Shown one piece after another: positions 44,923-53,639 of a stretch of 64,000 nucleotides of DNA. The position numbers were made by a program, and so were the translations under genes. Each line of letters opens with the position of its first letter. Positions within the stretch are counted from its first letter, which is position 1. This DNA is from G963677325 sp963677325 (lineage in GTDB: Bacteria > Bacteroidota > Bacteroidia > Bacteroidales > Prolixibacteraceae), in assembly GCA_963677325.2 (NCBI GenBank), contig CAXXGM010000008.1, positions 186,001-250,000 on the forward strand, in the 5' to 3' direction. The notes below the pieces were generated by a model. That model was not told where the DNA came from and did no database searches. It was given only the letters and a program-made list of their open reading frames with translations.

Positions 44923-46002
44923 TCATTTAACAACTCCTGATACATATTCTTTTTTGTTTTTAAGTACATAATACATCCGGTTCAATACTTTTCTTGCAAT
45001 TCGGATAATTGCCTTGTTTGGTTCCATCCGCCTGACATAGACATTAAAGCTCATTGCAAGGGCTGGATCAAGCCGGGCTGCAAACCAGGAACTCTCGATT
45101 AACGATTTGCGCAAGGCTGTCTGTCCTCGAAAGGTCATATCCCCGTTATTTTCCTTGTTCCCGCTAGAATGCCTGTTGGGGATCAAGCCTACAAACCCGG
45201 CAAAATGATCTGCGTTTTCAAATCGTTCTATATTTTCTATTTCGGTCAAAAAAGTGATGGCCGTAACAAAACCAACACCAGGGATGCTCCGCAATAATTC
45301 CATTCTGGTTGCATATTTTTCGCTACGGGACAAAGCCCTGATTTTTCGTAAAACTTCCAGCAGAAGTTTCCTTTGCCCGTCGGCTTCTTGTACCAATATT
45401 TTCAACGTTTGAGTTCCGGATTCGTGTTGAAGAGAAACCTGATTGAGCCATTTCATAAATCGTCTGGACCAGTGGGTTCCCGATTTCTCAAATTCAGCAG
45501 GAATAGATATCCCATAAAAGTGCAAAAACGATTTTATCCGCTGTTTGAACCGAACCATATCTTTTACCAAAGTTGCCCGCAGCCGTATCAAAGACCGGTC
45601 TTCCAATGTTGACGAATCGGGGACATAAATGGCCTTTAAATCCCCAGCGCGTAATGACCGGGCAAGTTTCCGGCTGTCTGTCGGGTCATCCTTTTGCAAA
45701 TGTTCCTTTTGTGTCGTGGGAACATCTGCCGGATTGATAACGATATTATTTATTCCCATTGCCTTCAGTTTGTAGTGAGTCCAAAAACCACTGAAACCCG
45801 CTTCATAAACTGAATGGTAATCGCCGCCAGGAAAATTACAATTCAAATAGTTCGACAACACTTCTGCACTCGCAGGTTGTGTAAATGTCTTATGTAACAG
45901 TTTTTCAGTTAAAATTGATACTGTCCAGCTTTTCAAATGAACATCAATACCTACAAATAAGCTTTGACCTTCGAAATTTAATTCCGTTCTTTGTGTTTGC
46001 AT
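44923..46002 (-). CDS. IS110-family transposase
   Basis: The 359-residue product has the DEDD (RuvC-like) N-terminal domain: FVGIDVHLKSWTVSI (Asp), VYEAGFSGFWTHYKL (Glu) and QKDDPTDSRKLARSLRAGDL (Asp, Asp). The Transposase_20 domain has LLRSIPGVGFVTAITFLTEI, and NRHSSGNKENNGD carries the conserved Ser. This is the IS110/IS1111 group, whose members use a structured bridge RNA from a non-coding end to choose target and donor. The frame looks intact. Element ends could not be set; non-coding DNA lies on both sides (46003-46381 and about 44505-44922). Confidence 0.95.
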   Translation of the reverse strand: MQTQRTELNFEGQSLFVGIDVHLKSWTVSILTEKLLHKTFTQPASAEVLSNYLNCNFPGGDYHSVYEAGFSGFWTHYKLKAMGINNIVINPADVPTTQKEHLQKDDPTDSRKLARSLRAGDLKAIYVPDSSTLEDRSLIRLRATLVKDMVRFKQRIKSFLHFYGISIPAEFEKSGTHWSRRFMKWLNQVSLQHESGTQTLKILVQEADGQRKLLLEVLRKIRALSRSEKYATRMELLRSIPGVGFVTAITFLTEIENIERFENADHFAGFVGLIPNRHSSGNKENNGDMTFRGQTALRKSLIESSWFAARLDPALAMSFNVYVRRMEPNKAIIRIARKVLNRMYYVLKNKKEYVSGVVK

Positions 46003-46151
46003 AAGTCATTGAGTTTTATTGTTTAATCCGAAAATCAAAAATAATACTCTTCTGGCTTATGCTACTCTCGCCAAAGATCAATTACAAACATAGGGACTAA
46101 AAAATGAATTCCATTTTGTTATATTATGTAAGTTCTCTTTAAAAAAGCCGG

Positions 46152-46195
46152 GACGAACCTGGTACGAGCCGAATACGGACTTAATACGAGGAGAG
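46152..46195. repeat. 11-bp period array, TACGANNNNNN type
   Basis: Four units in exact 11-bp register: GACGAACCTGG, TACGAGCCGAA, TACGGACTTAA, TACGAGGAGAG. It lies in the 379-bp gap between the transposase start and the TPM gene end. A terminator is at 46323; the remainder may include the transposase 5' end and shows no gene. Confidence 0.65.
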
Positions 46196-46322
46196 TCCAT
46201 GTGAAATTCAGCTATATTATTGTTAAGCAAAAAAGATTGTAAAATACGGCATCAATTTATTCTCATTACTTAAGTAAAAGAAAAATGATCAACCCCAACT
46301 TTTTGTCTTGATTCAAAATAAT

Positions 46323-46361
46323 TGAAAAAAGGAGAGGCAGAATTATTAAAATCCTGCCTCT
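46323..46361 (-). terminator. Terminator of the LemA-TPM operon
   Basis: On the minus strand AGAGGCAG and CTGCCTCT pair around a 13-nt loop and are followed by CCTTTTTTC. It lies 21 bp after the stop of the last gene. Confidence 0.85.
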
Positions 46362-46381
46362 ATATGAAATGAAATATTTTG

Positions 46382-47212
46382 TCACCATGATCCTCCGGCG
46401 CCGCCGCCTCCGAAACTTCCGCCACCGAAGCCTCCGAAGTCTCCACCGGAACCGCCACCGAAGCCTCCTCTTCCTCCTGAAAAGTCACTCCATGAACCGC
46501 CTCCACGGCCGCCAAGCATATTCATCAACAGGAGGGTGCTCCAGAAACTGGAGTGTGTTCCGATGGAATGTTGATCTCTATTTCCCCGGTTGAAGAAAAA
46601 GATGATTACAAGAATCAGAATAATTATCCCTAATCCACCGATTCCGGGACTCTTTTTTCCCACAGCCTTCTTATATTGATCGGCCGTGTACTCCCCGGCC
46701 GTTAAAGCGATCAGCACACTGGTTCCCCGATCGAGACCCGAATAGTAATCTCCCTGACGAAAGGCGGGAAGAATCTCGTTATTGATAACAGTCTCATTTG
46801 CTATGGCATCGGGAACTGCACCTTCCAGTCCGTAACCTACAGCCACAAAAACTTCACCTTTGGATTCACTGGTTTTTGGCTTCACCAATATCAGGATTCC
46901 ATTATTTTTACCTTTTTGGCCAATACCCCATTTTTCACCAAGACGGAAAGCATAATCCGCTTTATCGTATCCTTTCAGATCATTTATTGTTACGATTGCG
47001 ATCTGTGTGGATGTTTTTTCATTGAATTGATCCAGCTTATTCTCAAGAGCGTTCCTTTGATCCGGGGCAAGGATTCCTGCAAAATCATTCACAAGTCTTG
47101 GAGGTTCGGGGCGTACAGGAAATTCTTCCTGAGCGAGAAGATTTTGAACCAGAAAGATTGCAAATAGAAATATGAATATTTTGGGGAAGGGGAATTTATG
47201 TTTATTTGTCAT
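46382..47212 (-). CDS. TPM-domain protein with glycine-rich tail
   Basis: The 276-residue product has a signal peptide (IFIFLFAIFLVQNLLAQ), a TPM domain (~35-180) with PPRLVNDFAGILAPDQRNAL, QIAIVTINDLKGYDKADYAF and NNGILILVKPKTSESKGE, one membrane helix (~195-215), and a Gly/Ser/Phe tail ending GGGGAGGSW. This layout equals YgcG-type proteins. Some TPM proteins are acid phosphatases or help photosystem repair; here the role is unknown. Together with the TPM gene at 47215 and lemA at 47663 it forms a three-gene run seen widely. Confidence 0.88.
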   Translation of the reverse strand: MTNKHKFPFPKIFIFLFAIFLVQNLLAQEEFPVRPEPPRLVNDFAGILAPDQRNALENKLDQFNEKTSTQIAIVTINDLKGYDKADYAFRLGEKWGIGQKGKNNGILILVKPKTSESKGEVFVAVGYGLEGAVPDAIANETVINNEILPAFRQGDYYSGLDRGTSVLIALTAGEYTADQYKKAVGKKSPGIGGLGIIILILVIIFFFNRGNRDQHSIGTHSSFWSTLLLMNMLGGRGGGSWSDFSGGRGGFGGGSGGDFGGFGGGSFGGGGAGGSW

Positions 47213-47214
47213 TC

Positions 47215-47652
47215 TTATTTACCGTATGAGATTTCATCACTAAGCTCGTTTACATCATTTTCCTGATAAGGGAAGTACTGTTTCAGATGATTGCCTGCCA
47301 TTTCAATTCCTTCGATAAGACCCTGTGCAAAATCACCCTTTCTGAAATAATCAAGAACAGTTTCTTTGGTGGTCTCCCAAAAATCTTCGGGAACTACTGA
47401 ATTAATGCCAGCATCACCGATAATGGCGAATTTGTGATCTTTAACCGACATATAAAACAGAACGCCATTTCTCTCTTTGGTCTTGTGAAGTGACAGTGTT
47501 TTAAAAACATGCGCTGCCCGGTCGAGTACCTCAGATTTACACGTGCTTTCGATATGAACACGTATTTCACCACTGGTTTGTTTTTCAGCGTTTTCGATTG
47601 CCTTAGCAATCCGCTTTTCATTTTCCTTACTGAGAAATTCAGCCGGTTTCAT
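47215..47652 (-). CDS. Small TPM-domain protein
   Basis: The 145-residue product is one TPM domain without signal peptide: FLSKENEKRIAKAIENAEKQ, TSGEIRVHIESTCKSEVLDR, NGVLFYMSVKDHKFAIIGDA and GDFAQGLIEGIEMAGNHL. A C-terminal acidic tail follows. It sits between lemA and the longer TPM gene with 2-bp and 10-bp gaps. It probably acts at the inner membrane with LemA; this is inferred from context only. Confidence 0.87.
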   Translation of the reverse strand: MKPAEFLSKENEKRIAKAIENAEKQTSGEIRVHIESTCKSEVLDRAAHVFKTLSLHKTKERNGVLFYMSVKDHKFAIIGDAGINSVVPEDFWETTKETVLDYFRKGDFAQGLIEGIEMAGNHLKQYFPYQENDVNELSDEISYGK

Positions 47653-47662
47653 TATTTTTTAT

Positions 47663-48256
47663 TTAAAATTGTACGGTAGGAGCTTTTTCAGAACCTTTTT
47701 CTGCCTCAAAATATGCCTTCTTTTCAAAGCCTTTAAAAGATGCGATAAAATTTTGAGGGAATTTCCTGATGTATGTATTATAAATCTGGGCCGTACCATT
47801 GAATTTTTGGCGCTCCACGGTAATTCTGTTTTCTGTCCCTTCAAGCTGAGCCTGCAGATTCAGAAAATTTTCATTTGCCTTAAGATCAGGATATTTCTCA
47901 ACCACCACCATTAATCTTGACAAAGCGGAAGATAATCCACCCTGGGCCTGCTGAAACTGCTGTATTGCTTCAGGGGTGAGTTTTGTGGGATCTATATTTA
48001 CAGAAGTAGCTTTGGCACGTGCTTCAACCACATCGGTTAATGTTTGTTTTTCATGAGCGGCATATCCTTTTACTGTATTGACCAGGTTGGGGATCAGGTC
48101 TGCCCTTCGTTGATACACGTTCTCAACCTGGGACCATTGGGAAGATACCCCTTCATCCATTTCAACCATTTTGTTGTTGACAGAAACACCCCATTGAAAC
48201 ATTGCGAAGATCAATAAGAGAATAATGGCCAGAGCGACTAAACCTGTTCTTTTCAT
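47663..48256 (-). CDS. LemA-family protein (operon with TPM genes)
   Basis: The 197-residue product has an N-terminal membrane helix (LVALAIILLLIFAMFQWGVS) and then the LemA helical bundle: DEGVSSQWSQVENVYQRRAD, LIPNLVNTVKGYAAHEKQTL, VVEKYPDLKANENFLNLQAQ and NTYIRKFPQNFIASFKGFEK. The family has an outward-facing helical domain, and its molecular role is unknown. It heads the operon lemA-TPM-TPM. A second LemA gene in this window lies at 59254 next to an M48 protease. Confidence 0.93.
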   Translation of the reverse strand: MKRTGLVALAIILLLIFAMFQWGVSVNNKMVEMDEGVSSQWSQVENVYQRRADLIPNLVNTVKGYAAHEKQTLTDVVEARAKATSVNIDPTKLTPEAIQQFQQAQGGLSSALSRLMVVVEKYPDLKANENFLNLQAQLEGTENRITVERQKFNGTAQIYNTYIRKFPQNFIASFKGFEKKAYFEAEKGSEKAPTVQF

Positions 48257-48380
48257 TTTTAAATATTTACTTATTAATAGAGAAATAAAAAATTAAGATT
48301 CCAAACCTTCAAATTTACAAAAGATATGCCAATACTGAAAAGGGAAATATATTCAGACAGAATGTCCTGAAAGAGGTTGT

Positions 48381-48860
48381 TTAGATTTTTTTCAAGAGAA
48401 CTGCGGCCTGAGCCGAAATACCTTCCTCGCGTCCTTCAAAGCCAAGGCCCTCTGTAGTAGTTGCCTTAATACTAACCTCATCGGGGAGAATTTCCAGTAT
48501 TCGTGCTATAATTTCCTCCATCATGGGGATGTAATTCATCAGTTTCGGGCGTTGGGCTGCCACTGTGGCATCAATATTTACGACCCGGAATCCTTTCTCT
48601 TTTATTTTCAGATACGTTTGTTCAAGGAGAATTTTGCTGTCAATGTTTTTAAAATCCGGAGATGTATCCGGAAAATGATAGCCAATATCCCTTAATTTAG
48701 CTGCACCCAATAAGGCGTCACAAAGGGCGTGAAGCAGTACATCCCCGTCGGAATGAGCCAGTATTCCCCGGTCGTGAGGAATTTCAATTCCTCCTATCCA
48801 AATCCGGCTTCCTTCTGTAAAACGGTGTACATCGTAACCATATCCAACCCGGTAGCTCAT
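48381..48860 (-). CDS. ispF: 2-C-methyl-D-erythritol 2,4-cyclodiphosphate synthase
   Basis: The 159-residue product matches IspF throughout: YRVGYGYDVHRFTEGSRIWI with the first metal ligands (Asp and His of YDVH), HSDGDVLLHALCDALLGAA with the third His, DIGYHFPDTSPDFKNIDS and TTTEGLGFEGREEGISAQA. The trimeric zinc enzyme makes MEcPP in the MEP isoprenoid pathway, upstream of IspH (14634). It is a single-gene unit here. Confidence 0.97.
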   Translation of the reverse strand: MSYRVGYGYDVHRFTEGSRIWIGGIEIPHDRGILAHSDGDVLLHALCDALLGAAKLRDIGYHFPDTSPDFKNIDSKILLEQTYLKIKEKGFRVVNIDATVAAQRPKLMNYIPMMEEIIARILEILPDEVSIKATTTEGLGFEGREEGISAQAAVLLKKI

Positions 48861-49108
48861 TTTTTTAAATATTTATTTATACTTTTCCGGTACAAAGAAA
48901 AAAATAATTTAGGAATTTTATTTTGTTAAAATAAAACTTGCAATGAATGATATAAAATTCGTATTTTACTAAAGTTCAATGTAAAAAGATTATTTTTATA
49001 GCACGATTCAAATCTAATTGGAATTAAGGAAAAGAAATTGCCATATAGAAGTAAAAATATTTTAAGATGCAGTAAAAAAATCTTAAAAAAAGAGGAATTA
49101 AATTAAAA

Positions 49109-49136
49109 TTGTTTCAGAAGAATTCACTTATATTTG
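49109..49136 (+). promoter_or_regulatory. Bacteroidota-type promoter of gldJ
   Basis: TTG at 49109-49111 and TATATTTG at 49129-49136 match the -33 (TTG) and -7 (TAnnTTTG) elements with a 17-bp spacer. The first in-frame candidate codon (GTG, 49138) would lie at the transcript start, so the ATG at 49174 is the likely start. Confidence 0.7.
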
Positions 49137-49173
49137 TGTGCTTTGCAAAGATGGAAAATTTAATGTTGATCCT

Positions 49174-50619
49174 ATGAAGCTTAATATTATTATCTTTTTA
49201 GCCCTGGGACTGGCTGTGTTGTCTTCCTGCAACACGATAAAAGGAAAGAAGAGTGGAAAATCATCTGCTACAGGTTGGTCATATAATAATCCCAAAAACG
49301 GTGGGTTTGAATATAAATCGGGTTACCACCAGAATGCTGGTCCTGGTCTGGTGTACATCCAGGGAGGCACTTTTTCCATGGGAAGAGTGGAACAGGATGT
49401 GATGTATGACGGGAACAATACTCCCCGCCGAGTCACCGTGGCATCCTTTTACATGGATGAAACTGAAGTACGCAACGTCGACTGGAGGGAATACCTTTAT
49501 TGGCTGAGGAGAGTATATCCTGTCAGCAATGAGATTTACCAGGCTGCTCTTCCTGATACCCTGGTATGGCGCGATGAACTATCCTACAATGAACCTTACC
49601 TGGAAAATTATCTGCGTCATGCAGCCTATTCTGAATATCCTGTGGTTGGAGTTAGCTGGATTCAGGCCGACAGATACTGTAAGTGGCGTACCGACAGGGT
49701 GAATGAAGGAATTCTGGTCGAAAACAAGAAACTGGAAAATGATCTTACCTTGCAAAATGATAAGGTATTTTCTACTGATTCCTACATGAACGGGTTATTT
49801 GAAGGAAAAGCAGGAAGCAGACCTATCAAGAATTTAAGTAAGGATGGAGGTACACGACCTGTCAATATGTCGGATGGTATTATTCTGCCAAGGTACAGGC
49901 TCCCAACACAGGCTGAATGGGAGTACGCCGCTCTTGGATTAATAGGAGTCACTGACGAAGAAGTCGTATCTGACCGAAGGATCTATCCCTGGGATGGAAA
50001 TCAAATCAGAAATGGCAACAAGAAGAAACGTGGAGAAATGATGGCCAATGGAGTAAGGGGCCGGGGAGACTACATGGGAACAGCCGGTTACCTGAATGAT
50101 AAATTTGAAATTTCTGCACCTGTTAAGTCTTTCGAACCCAATAACTATGGTCTGTATTGTATGGCAGGGAATGTAAACGAGTGGGTCCAGGATATTTATC
50201 GTCCTAATTCCTCGTATGATGTCAATGAATTTCAACCTCTTCGAGGAAATGTTTATACAAATTACCGCAAGGATCAAAGCGGGAAATTGATTAAAGATAA
50301 ATATGGTGATCTTGTCAGGGATACCGTGGCCAATTTTACTAATTTCAAAGATGGCGACCTTCAGTCACGCATTGAAGAATCAGAAGACTGGACGAATGAC
50401 AGCACCGTATTGACAATCAATAAAATGTATTCTTCCTCTATCGGGAGTACTGCCCCTCGTATTTCTGATCACTCAAGAATTTATAAAGGTGGGAGTTGGA
50501 AGGACCGCCCTTACTGGTTTGGTCCGGGAACTTTGCGTTACATGGATGAAAGGAAATCGGCCAACGACCTTGGTTTCCGTTGTGCTATGACCCATCTGGG
50601 TGATTCGAATACGAAATAG
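49174..50619 (+). CDS. gldJ: Gliding/T9SS lipoprotein GldJ-like (FGE/SUMF1 domain)
   Basis: From 49174 the protein has 481 residues and a lipoprotein signal (MKLNIIIFLALGLAVLSSC, lipobox Cys at ~19). A formylglycine-enzyme-like domain follows: GPGLVYIQGGTFSMGRVEQD, FYMDETEVRNVDWREYLYWL, YPVVGVSWIQADRYCKWRTD, RYRLPTQAEWEYAALGL, MAGNVNEWVQDIY and IYKGGSWKDRPYWFGPGTLR. The RVEQD wording, a long insert and the following murF point to GldJ rather than GldK/PorK. GldJ is an outer-membrane lipoprotein needed for type IX secretion and gliding. Confidence 0.85.
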   Translation: MKLNIIIFLALGLAVLSSCNTIKGKKSGKSSATGWSYNNPKNGGFEYKSGYHQNAGPGLVYIQGGTFSMGRVEQDVMYDGNNTPRRVTVASFYMDETEVRNVDWREYLYWLRRVYPVSNEIYQAALPDTLVWRDELSYNEPYLENYLRHAAYSEYPVVGVSWIQADRYCKWRTDRVNEGILVENKKLENDLTLQNDKVFSTDSYMNGLFEGKAGSRPIKNLSKDGGTRPVNMSDGIILPRYRLPTQAEWEYAALGLIGVTDEEVVSDRRIYPWDGNQIRNGNKKKRGEMMANGVRGRGDYMGTAGYLNDKFEISAPVKSFEPNNYGLYCMAGNVNEWVQDIYRPNSSYDVNEFQPLRGNVYTNYRKDQSGKLIKDKYGDLVRDTVANFTNFKDGDLQSRIEESEDWTNDSTVLTINKMYSSSIGSTAPRISDHSRIYKGGSWKDRPYWFGPGTLRYMDERKSANDLGFRCAMTHLGDSNTK

Positions 50620-50636
50620 AAATCTAAATAATATTG

Positions 50637-50668
50637 AAAAAACCTCATTTTAAGAAATGAGGTTTTTT
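50637..50668 (+). terminator. Hairpin between gldJ and murF
   Basis: AAAAAACCTCATTT (50637-50650) and AAATGAGGTTTTTT (50655-50668) give a 14-bp stem with a 4-nt loop and a terminal T-run. It lies 17 bp after gldJ and 18 bp before the murF ATG at 50687. The upstream in-frame start at 50657 falls inside the stem and is unlikely. Confidence 0.88.
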
Positions 50669-50686
50669 ATTTTATTATCAAACATT

Positions 50687-51979
50687 ATGTCCATCACTGA
50701 ATTATATAGTCTACTCAAAAGACATCCAAGGGTAATCACCGACAGTAGGCTTATTGAAAAAGATTGTCTTTTTTTTGCTCTTAAAGGTGAAAATTTTAAT
50801 GGGAATACATTCGCCACTTCCGCATTGGAGAAAGGAGCTGCCTTTTCGATTATTGATGAACCAGAATATCAAACTGACAGCCGTTGTATCCTTGTGGAGA
50901 ATGTTCTTGCTGCTTTGCAGGAACTTTCAAGGTATCATCGTCAGCAGTTGGGAATACCAATTATTGCAATTACAGGTACAAATGGTAAAACCACCACAAA
51001 AGAACTTGTATCAGCTGTGCTTTCACAAAAATTCAGAGTCACTTACACCCAGGGAAATCTGAATAATCATATTGGCGTTCCACTTACGTTATTATCCATG
51101 GATTCTTCAACTGAAATGGGAATAGTTGAGATGGGAGCCAATCATCCGGGGGAAATTGAGATATTATGCTCGATTGCGTTACCGAATTATGGTTTAATAA
51201 CCAATGTCGGCAGAGCGCATCTTGAGGGATTCGGTTCCTTTGAAGGAGTGAAAAAAACGAAAGCAGAACTTTACCGGTATCTTGAAAGTCATAATGGAAA
51301 AATATTTGTTAATTCTTCCAATCCGGATCTGATGGAGATGTCAGGAGATGTTCCGGGAATATTTTACAAAACAACAAAAGACGGGGAAGGTCTCGAGGGG
51401 GAACTTCTAAACTCAGCTCCTTACATGGCTTTCAGAGCCAGATTTGCTAAAGGCTGGCTGTATTTCAAAACCAACCTGATCGGTAATTATAATTTGGAAA
51501 ATGCTTTGGCTTCACTTTGTGCAGGAAATTATTTCGGGGTCGATCCTTTAAAGATGCAAAAGGCTATTGAAGGGTACAGGCCCACTAACAACCGCTCCCA
51601 GTATATACGCACTGCAAAAAACAGAGTTCTCATGGACGCTTATAATGCTAATCCAACCAGTATGTCTGTGGCTTTGAGCAGTTTCAATAAATTAAATGAT
51701 TCTTCTAAAGCTGTAATGCTGGGAGATATGTTTGAATTGGGTGATTCATCTCCTGAGGAACACCAGAAAATTGTTGATTTGGTGAAATTCATGAATTTTA
51801 CCCTTGTCTTTCTTGCGGGGACACAGTTTTCAAAATGCAATATTCCCGAAAACTTTCATGTATTTGAAAATGGTATTTTATTGAAAGAATATCTGCAAAA
51901 TAATCCTCCGGAAGGACATTTTATTCTTATTAAGGGATCGAGGGGAATGAAACTTGAGACTCTGCTCGAATTTTTATAA
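50687..51979 (+). CDS. murF: UDP-N-acetylmuramoyl-tripeptide-D-alanyl-D-alanine ligase
   Basis: From 50687 (MSITELYSLLKRHPRVITDS) the protein has 430 residues. The Mur-ligase ATP loop is IIAITGTNGKTTTKELVSAV; TEMGIVEMGANHPGEIEILC, NYGLITNVGRAHLEGFGSFE and the C-terminal LMDAYNANPTSMSVALSSF with VMLGDMFELGDSSPEEHQKI are MurF-specific. It adds D-Ala-D-Ala to the UDP-MurNAc tripeptide in the cytoplasm. gldJ-murF adjacency is known from flavobacteria. Because a strong hairpin precedes it, it needs read-through or its own promoter. Confidence 0.97.
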   Translation: MSITELYSLLKRHPRVITDSRLIEKDCLFFALKGENFNGNTFATSALEKGAAFSIIDEPEYQTDSRCILVENVLAALQELSRYHRQQLGIPIIAITGTNGKTTTKELVSAVLSQKFRVTYTQGNLNNHIGVPLTLLSMDSSTEMGIVEMGANHPGEIEILCSIALPNYGLITNVGRAHLEGFGSFEGVKKTKAELYRYLESHNGKIFVNSSNPDLMEMSGDVPGIFYKTTKDGEGLEGELLNSAPYMAFRARFAKGWLYFKTNLIGNYNLENALASLCAGNYFGVDPLKMQKAIEGYRPTNNRSQYIRTAKNRVLMDAYNANPTSMSVALSSFNKLNDSSKAVMLGDMFELGDSSPEEHQKIVDLVKFMNFTLVFLAGTQFSKCNIPENFHVFENGILLKEYLQNNPPEGHFILIKGSRGMKLETLLEFL

Positions 51980-52053
51980 TAGACTTAAGGCTGATATGCG
52001 GATATACCCCCTTTTTATTCCCTAGAGACTTAAGCCTACCAGCCTACAGCCTC
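51980..52053. repeat. GACTTAAGGC-type repeat after murF
   Basis: TAGACTTAAGGCTGATATGC and AGACTTAAGCCTACCAGCC with ACAGCCTC form loosely inverted copies of the TTTAGGC/GCCTAAA wording also found at 28690, 33211, 57562 and 57930. Confidence 0.45.
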
Positions 52054-52195
52054 ATCGTTGTTTTTACTCCTTTATTGATTAAGTTTGCATTTCGAAATTT
52101 CTAATTGTCCTGATGGGGGTAGAAGATAATAATTACAAAGATAAGCTGACAAATCCCGTTTTTAAAACATAGGGGAGATATCCGATGCTGAAGGT

Positions 52196-53554
52196 TTGGA
52201 GACTTACGTTGTAGGAGGATTCGTAAGAGATTTACTTTTGGAACGAAAGCGGGAAGTGTTTGATGTAGATATAATTACCGTAGGAAGCGGGATAAGTCTT
52301 GCCCGAAAAGTAGCTGCTTCCCTTAATCCTAAATTAAAAGTGACTGTTTTTAAAAATTTTGGAACAGCCATGTTTAATTATAAAGGTATAGATTTTGAAT
52401 TCGTTGGTGCGAGAAGGGAATCCTATCGTCAGGATAGCAGAAAGCCAATTGTCGAGGATGGAACACTTGAAGACGATCAGAGGAGACGTGATTTTACTAT
52501 CAATGTCCTTGCTATCAGTCTTAACAGGGACGGTTTTGGGGAATTACTGGATACTTTCAACGGAGTAGAGGATCTTCATAAGAAATTAATAAGAACTCCC
52601 CTGGATCCTGAGATAACCTTTTCGGATGATCCCCTTAGAATGCTCAGGGCTATACGATTTGCGACCCAGTTGGATTTCCGGATTGAGCCAGGCACGTTTA
52701 GGGCTATTGCAAGTCAAAAGTCACGGATTGAAATAGTATCAAAGGAAAGAATTACGGATGAGATAAATAAAATTATTTTATCTCCGGTGCCTTCTATGGG
52801 TTTTAAATTACTTGATAAAACAGGATTACTGGCTATTATTCTTCCTGAGATACAAAATCTCAAGGGACGTGAGGTTCGCAATGGCATCGGTCACAAGGAT
52901 AATTTTTATCACACCCTTGAAGTTCTCGACCGTATTTCTAGAAACACGGATGATCTCTGGCTTCGCTGGGCTGCGTTGCTTCACGACATTGCCAAGCCTA
53001 TGGCCAAGAGGTTCGACGAAAAGTTAGGATGGACTTTTCATGCTCATAACTTTATTGGAGAAAAACTGATCCCTTCTCTTTTCAGCCGGTTGAAACTTCC
53101 GCTGAATGAAAAGATGAAATACGTGCAAAAGTTGGTTTCCCTTCATATGCGTCCCATTGTCCTTTCGGAAGAAGTCGTGACGGATTCTGCTGTCAGAAGG
53201 CTGTTGTTTGATGCAGGTGATGATATTGATGATTTAATGTTGCTGTGTGAGGCCGATATAACCTCAAAAAATCCTGAAAAGGTTAATCTCTTTCATTCCA
53301 ATTTTCAGTTAGTTAGAGAAAAGCTGAAGGATATAGAAAGCCGTGATGCACTTCGGAACTTTCAGCCTCCTGTAACCGGTGAAATAATTATGGAGACATT
53401 TGGATTACCTCCCGGGAAGGAAATCGGGATTATAAAATCAGCCATAAAAGAAGCTATTCTGGAAGGTGAAATTCATAATAATTTCGAAGAAGCTTACGAT
53501 TTTATGCTAAAAAAGGCCAATGAACTGGGGCTGACACCAAAAAATAAGAAGTAG
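52196..53554 (+). CDS. cca: tRNA nucleotidyltransferase / poly(A) polymerase family, HD domain (5' end frameshifted)
   Basis: The frame gives 452 residues from a TTG. It has YVVGGFVRDLLLERKREVFD with DVDI (nucleotidyltransferase Gly loop and carboxylates), RRRDFTINVLAIS, DDPLRMLRAIRFATQL, and an HD domain (WAALLHDIAKPMAKR). It adds CCA to tRNA 3' ends, which is needed here because the tRNA-Asn gene lacks CCA. Conserved sequence continues upstream as GEISDAEGL in this frame, and MGVEDNNYKDKLTNPVFKT lies in another frame from 52113. One missing base near 52166-52171 separates them, so the real gene is probably 52113-53554. Confidence 0.9.
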   Translation: METYVVGGFVRDLLLERKREVFDVDIITVGSGISLARKVAASLNPKLKVTVFKNFGTAMFNYKGIDFEFVGARRESYRQDSRKPIVEDGTLEDDQRRRDFTINVLAISLNRDGFGELLDTFNGVEDLHKKLIRTPLDPEITFSDDPLRMLRAIRFATQLDFRIEPGTFRAIASQKSRIEIVSKERITDEINKIILSPVPSMGFKLLDKTGLLAIILPEIQNLKGREVRNGIGHKDNFYHTLEVLDRISRNTDDLWLRWAALLHDIAKPMAKRFDEKLGWTFHAHNFIGEKLIPSLFSRLKLPLNEKMKYVQKLVSLHMRPIVLSEEVVTDSAVRRLLFDAGDDIDDLMLLCEADITSKNPEKVNLFHSNFQLVREKLKDIESRDALRNFQPPVTGEIIMETFGLPPGKEIGIIKSAIKEAILEGEIHNNFEEAYDFMLKKANELGLTPKNKK

Positions 53555-53578
53555 GAATTACGAATTACGAATTACGAA
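53555..53578. repeat. GAATTAC heptamer, three perfect copies
   Basis: GAATTAC is repeated three times and then GAAG, directly after the cca stop. Related heptamer strings are at 6845 and 31766. Confidence 0.65.
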
Positions 53579-53639
53579 GAGGGTTTATGGTTCAGTCTAT
53601 ACTGATCGGCTTTTATGAGAATACAAAAATTCATAATTT

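Noticed and set aside
49138..49173. GTG start for gldJ
   Set aside because: It lies at the expected transcription start just after the TATATTTG element and would spoil the lipoprotein signal.
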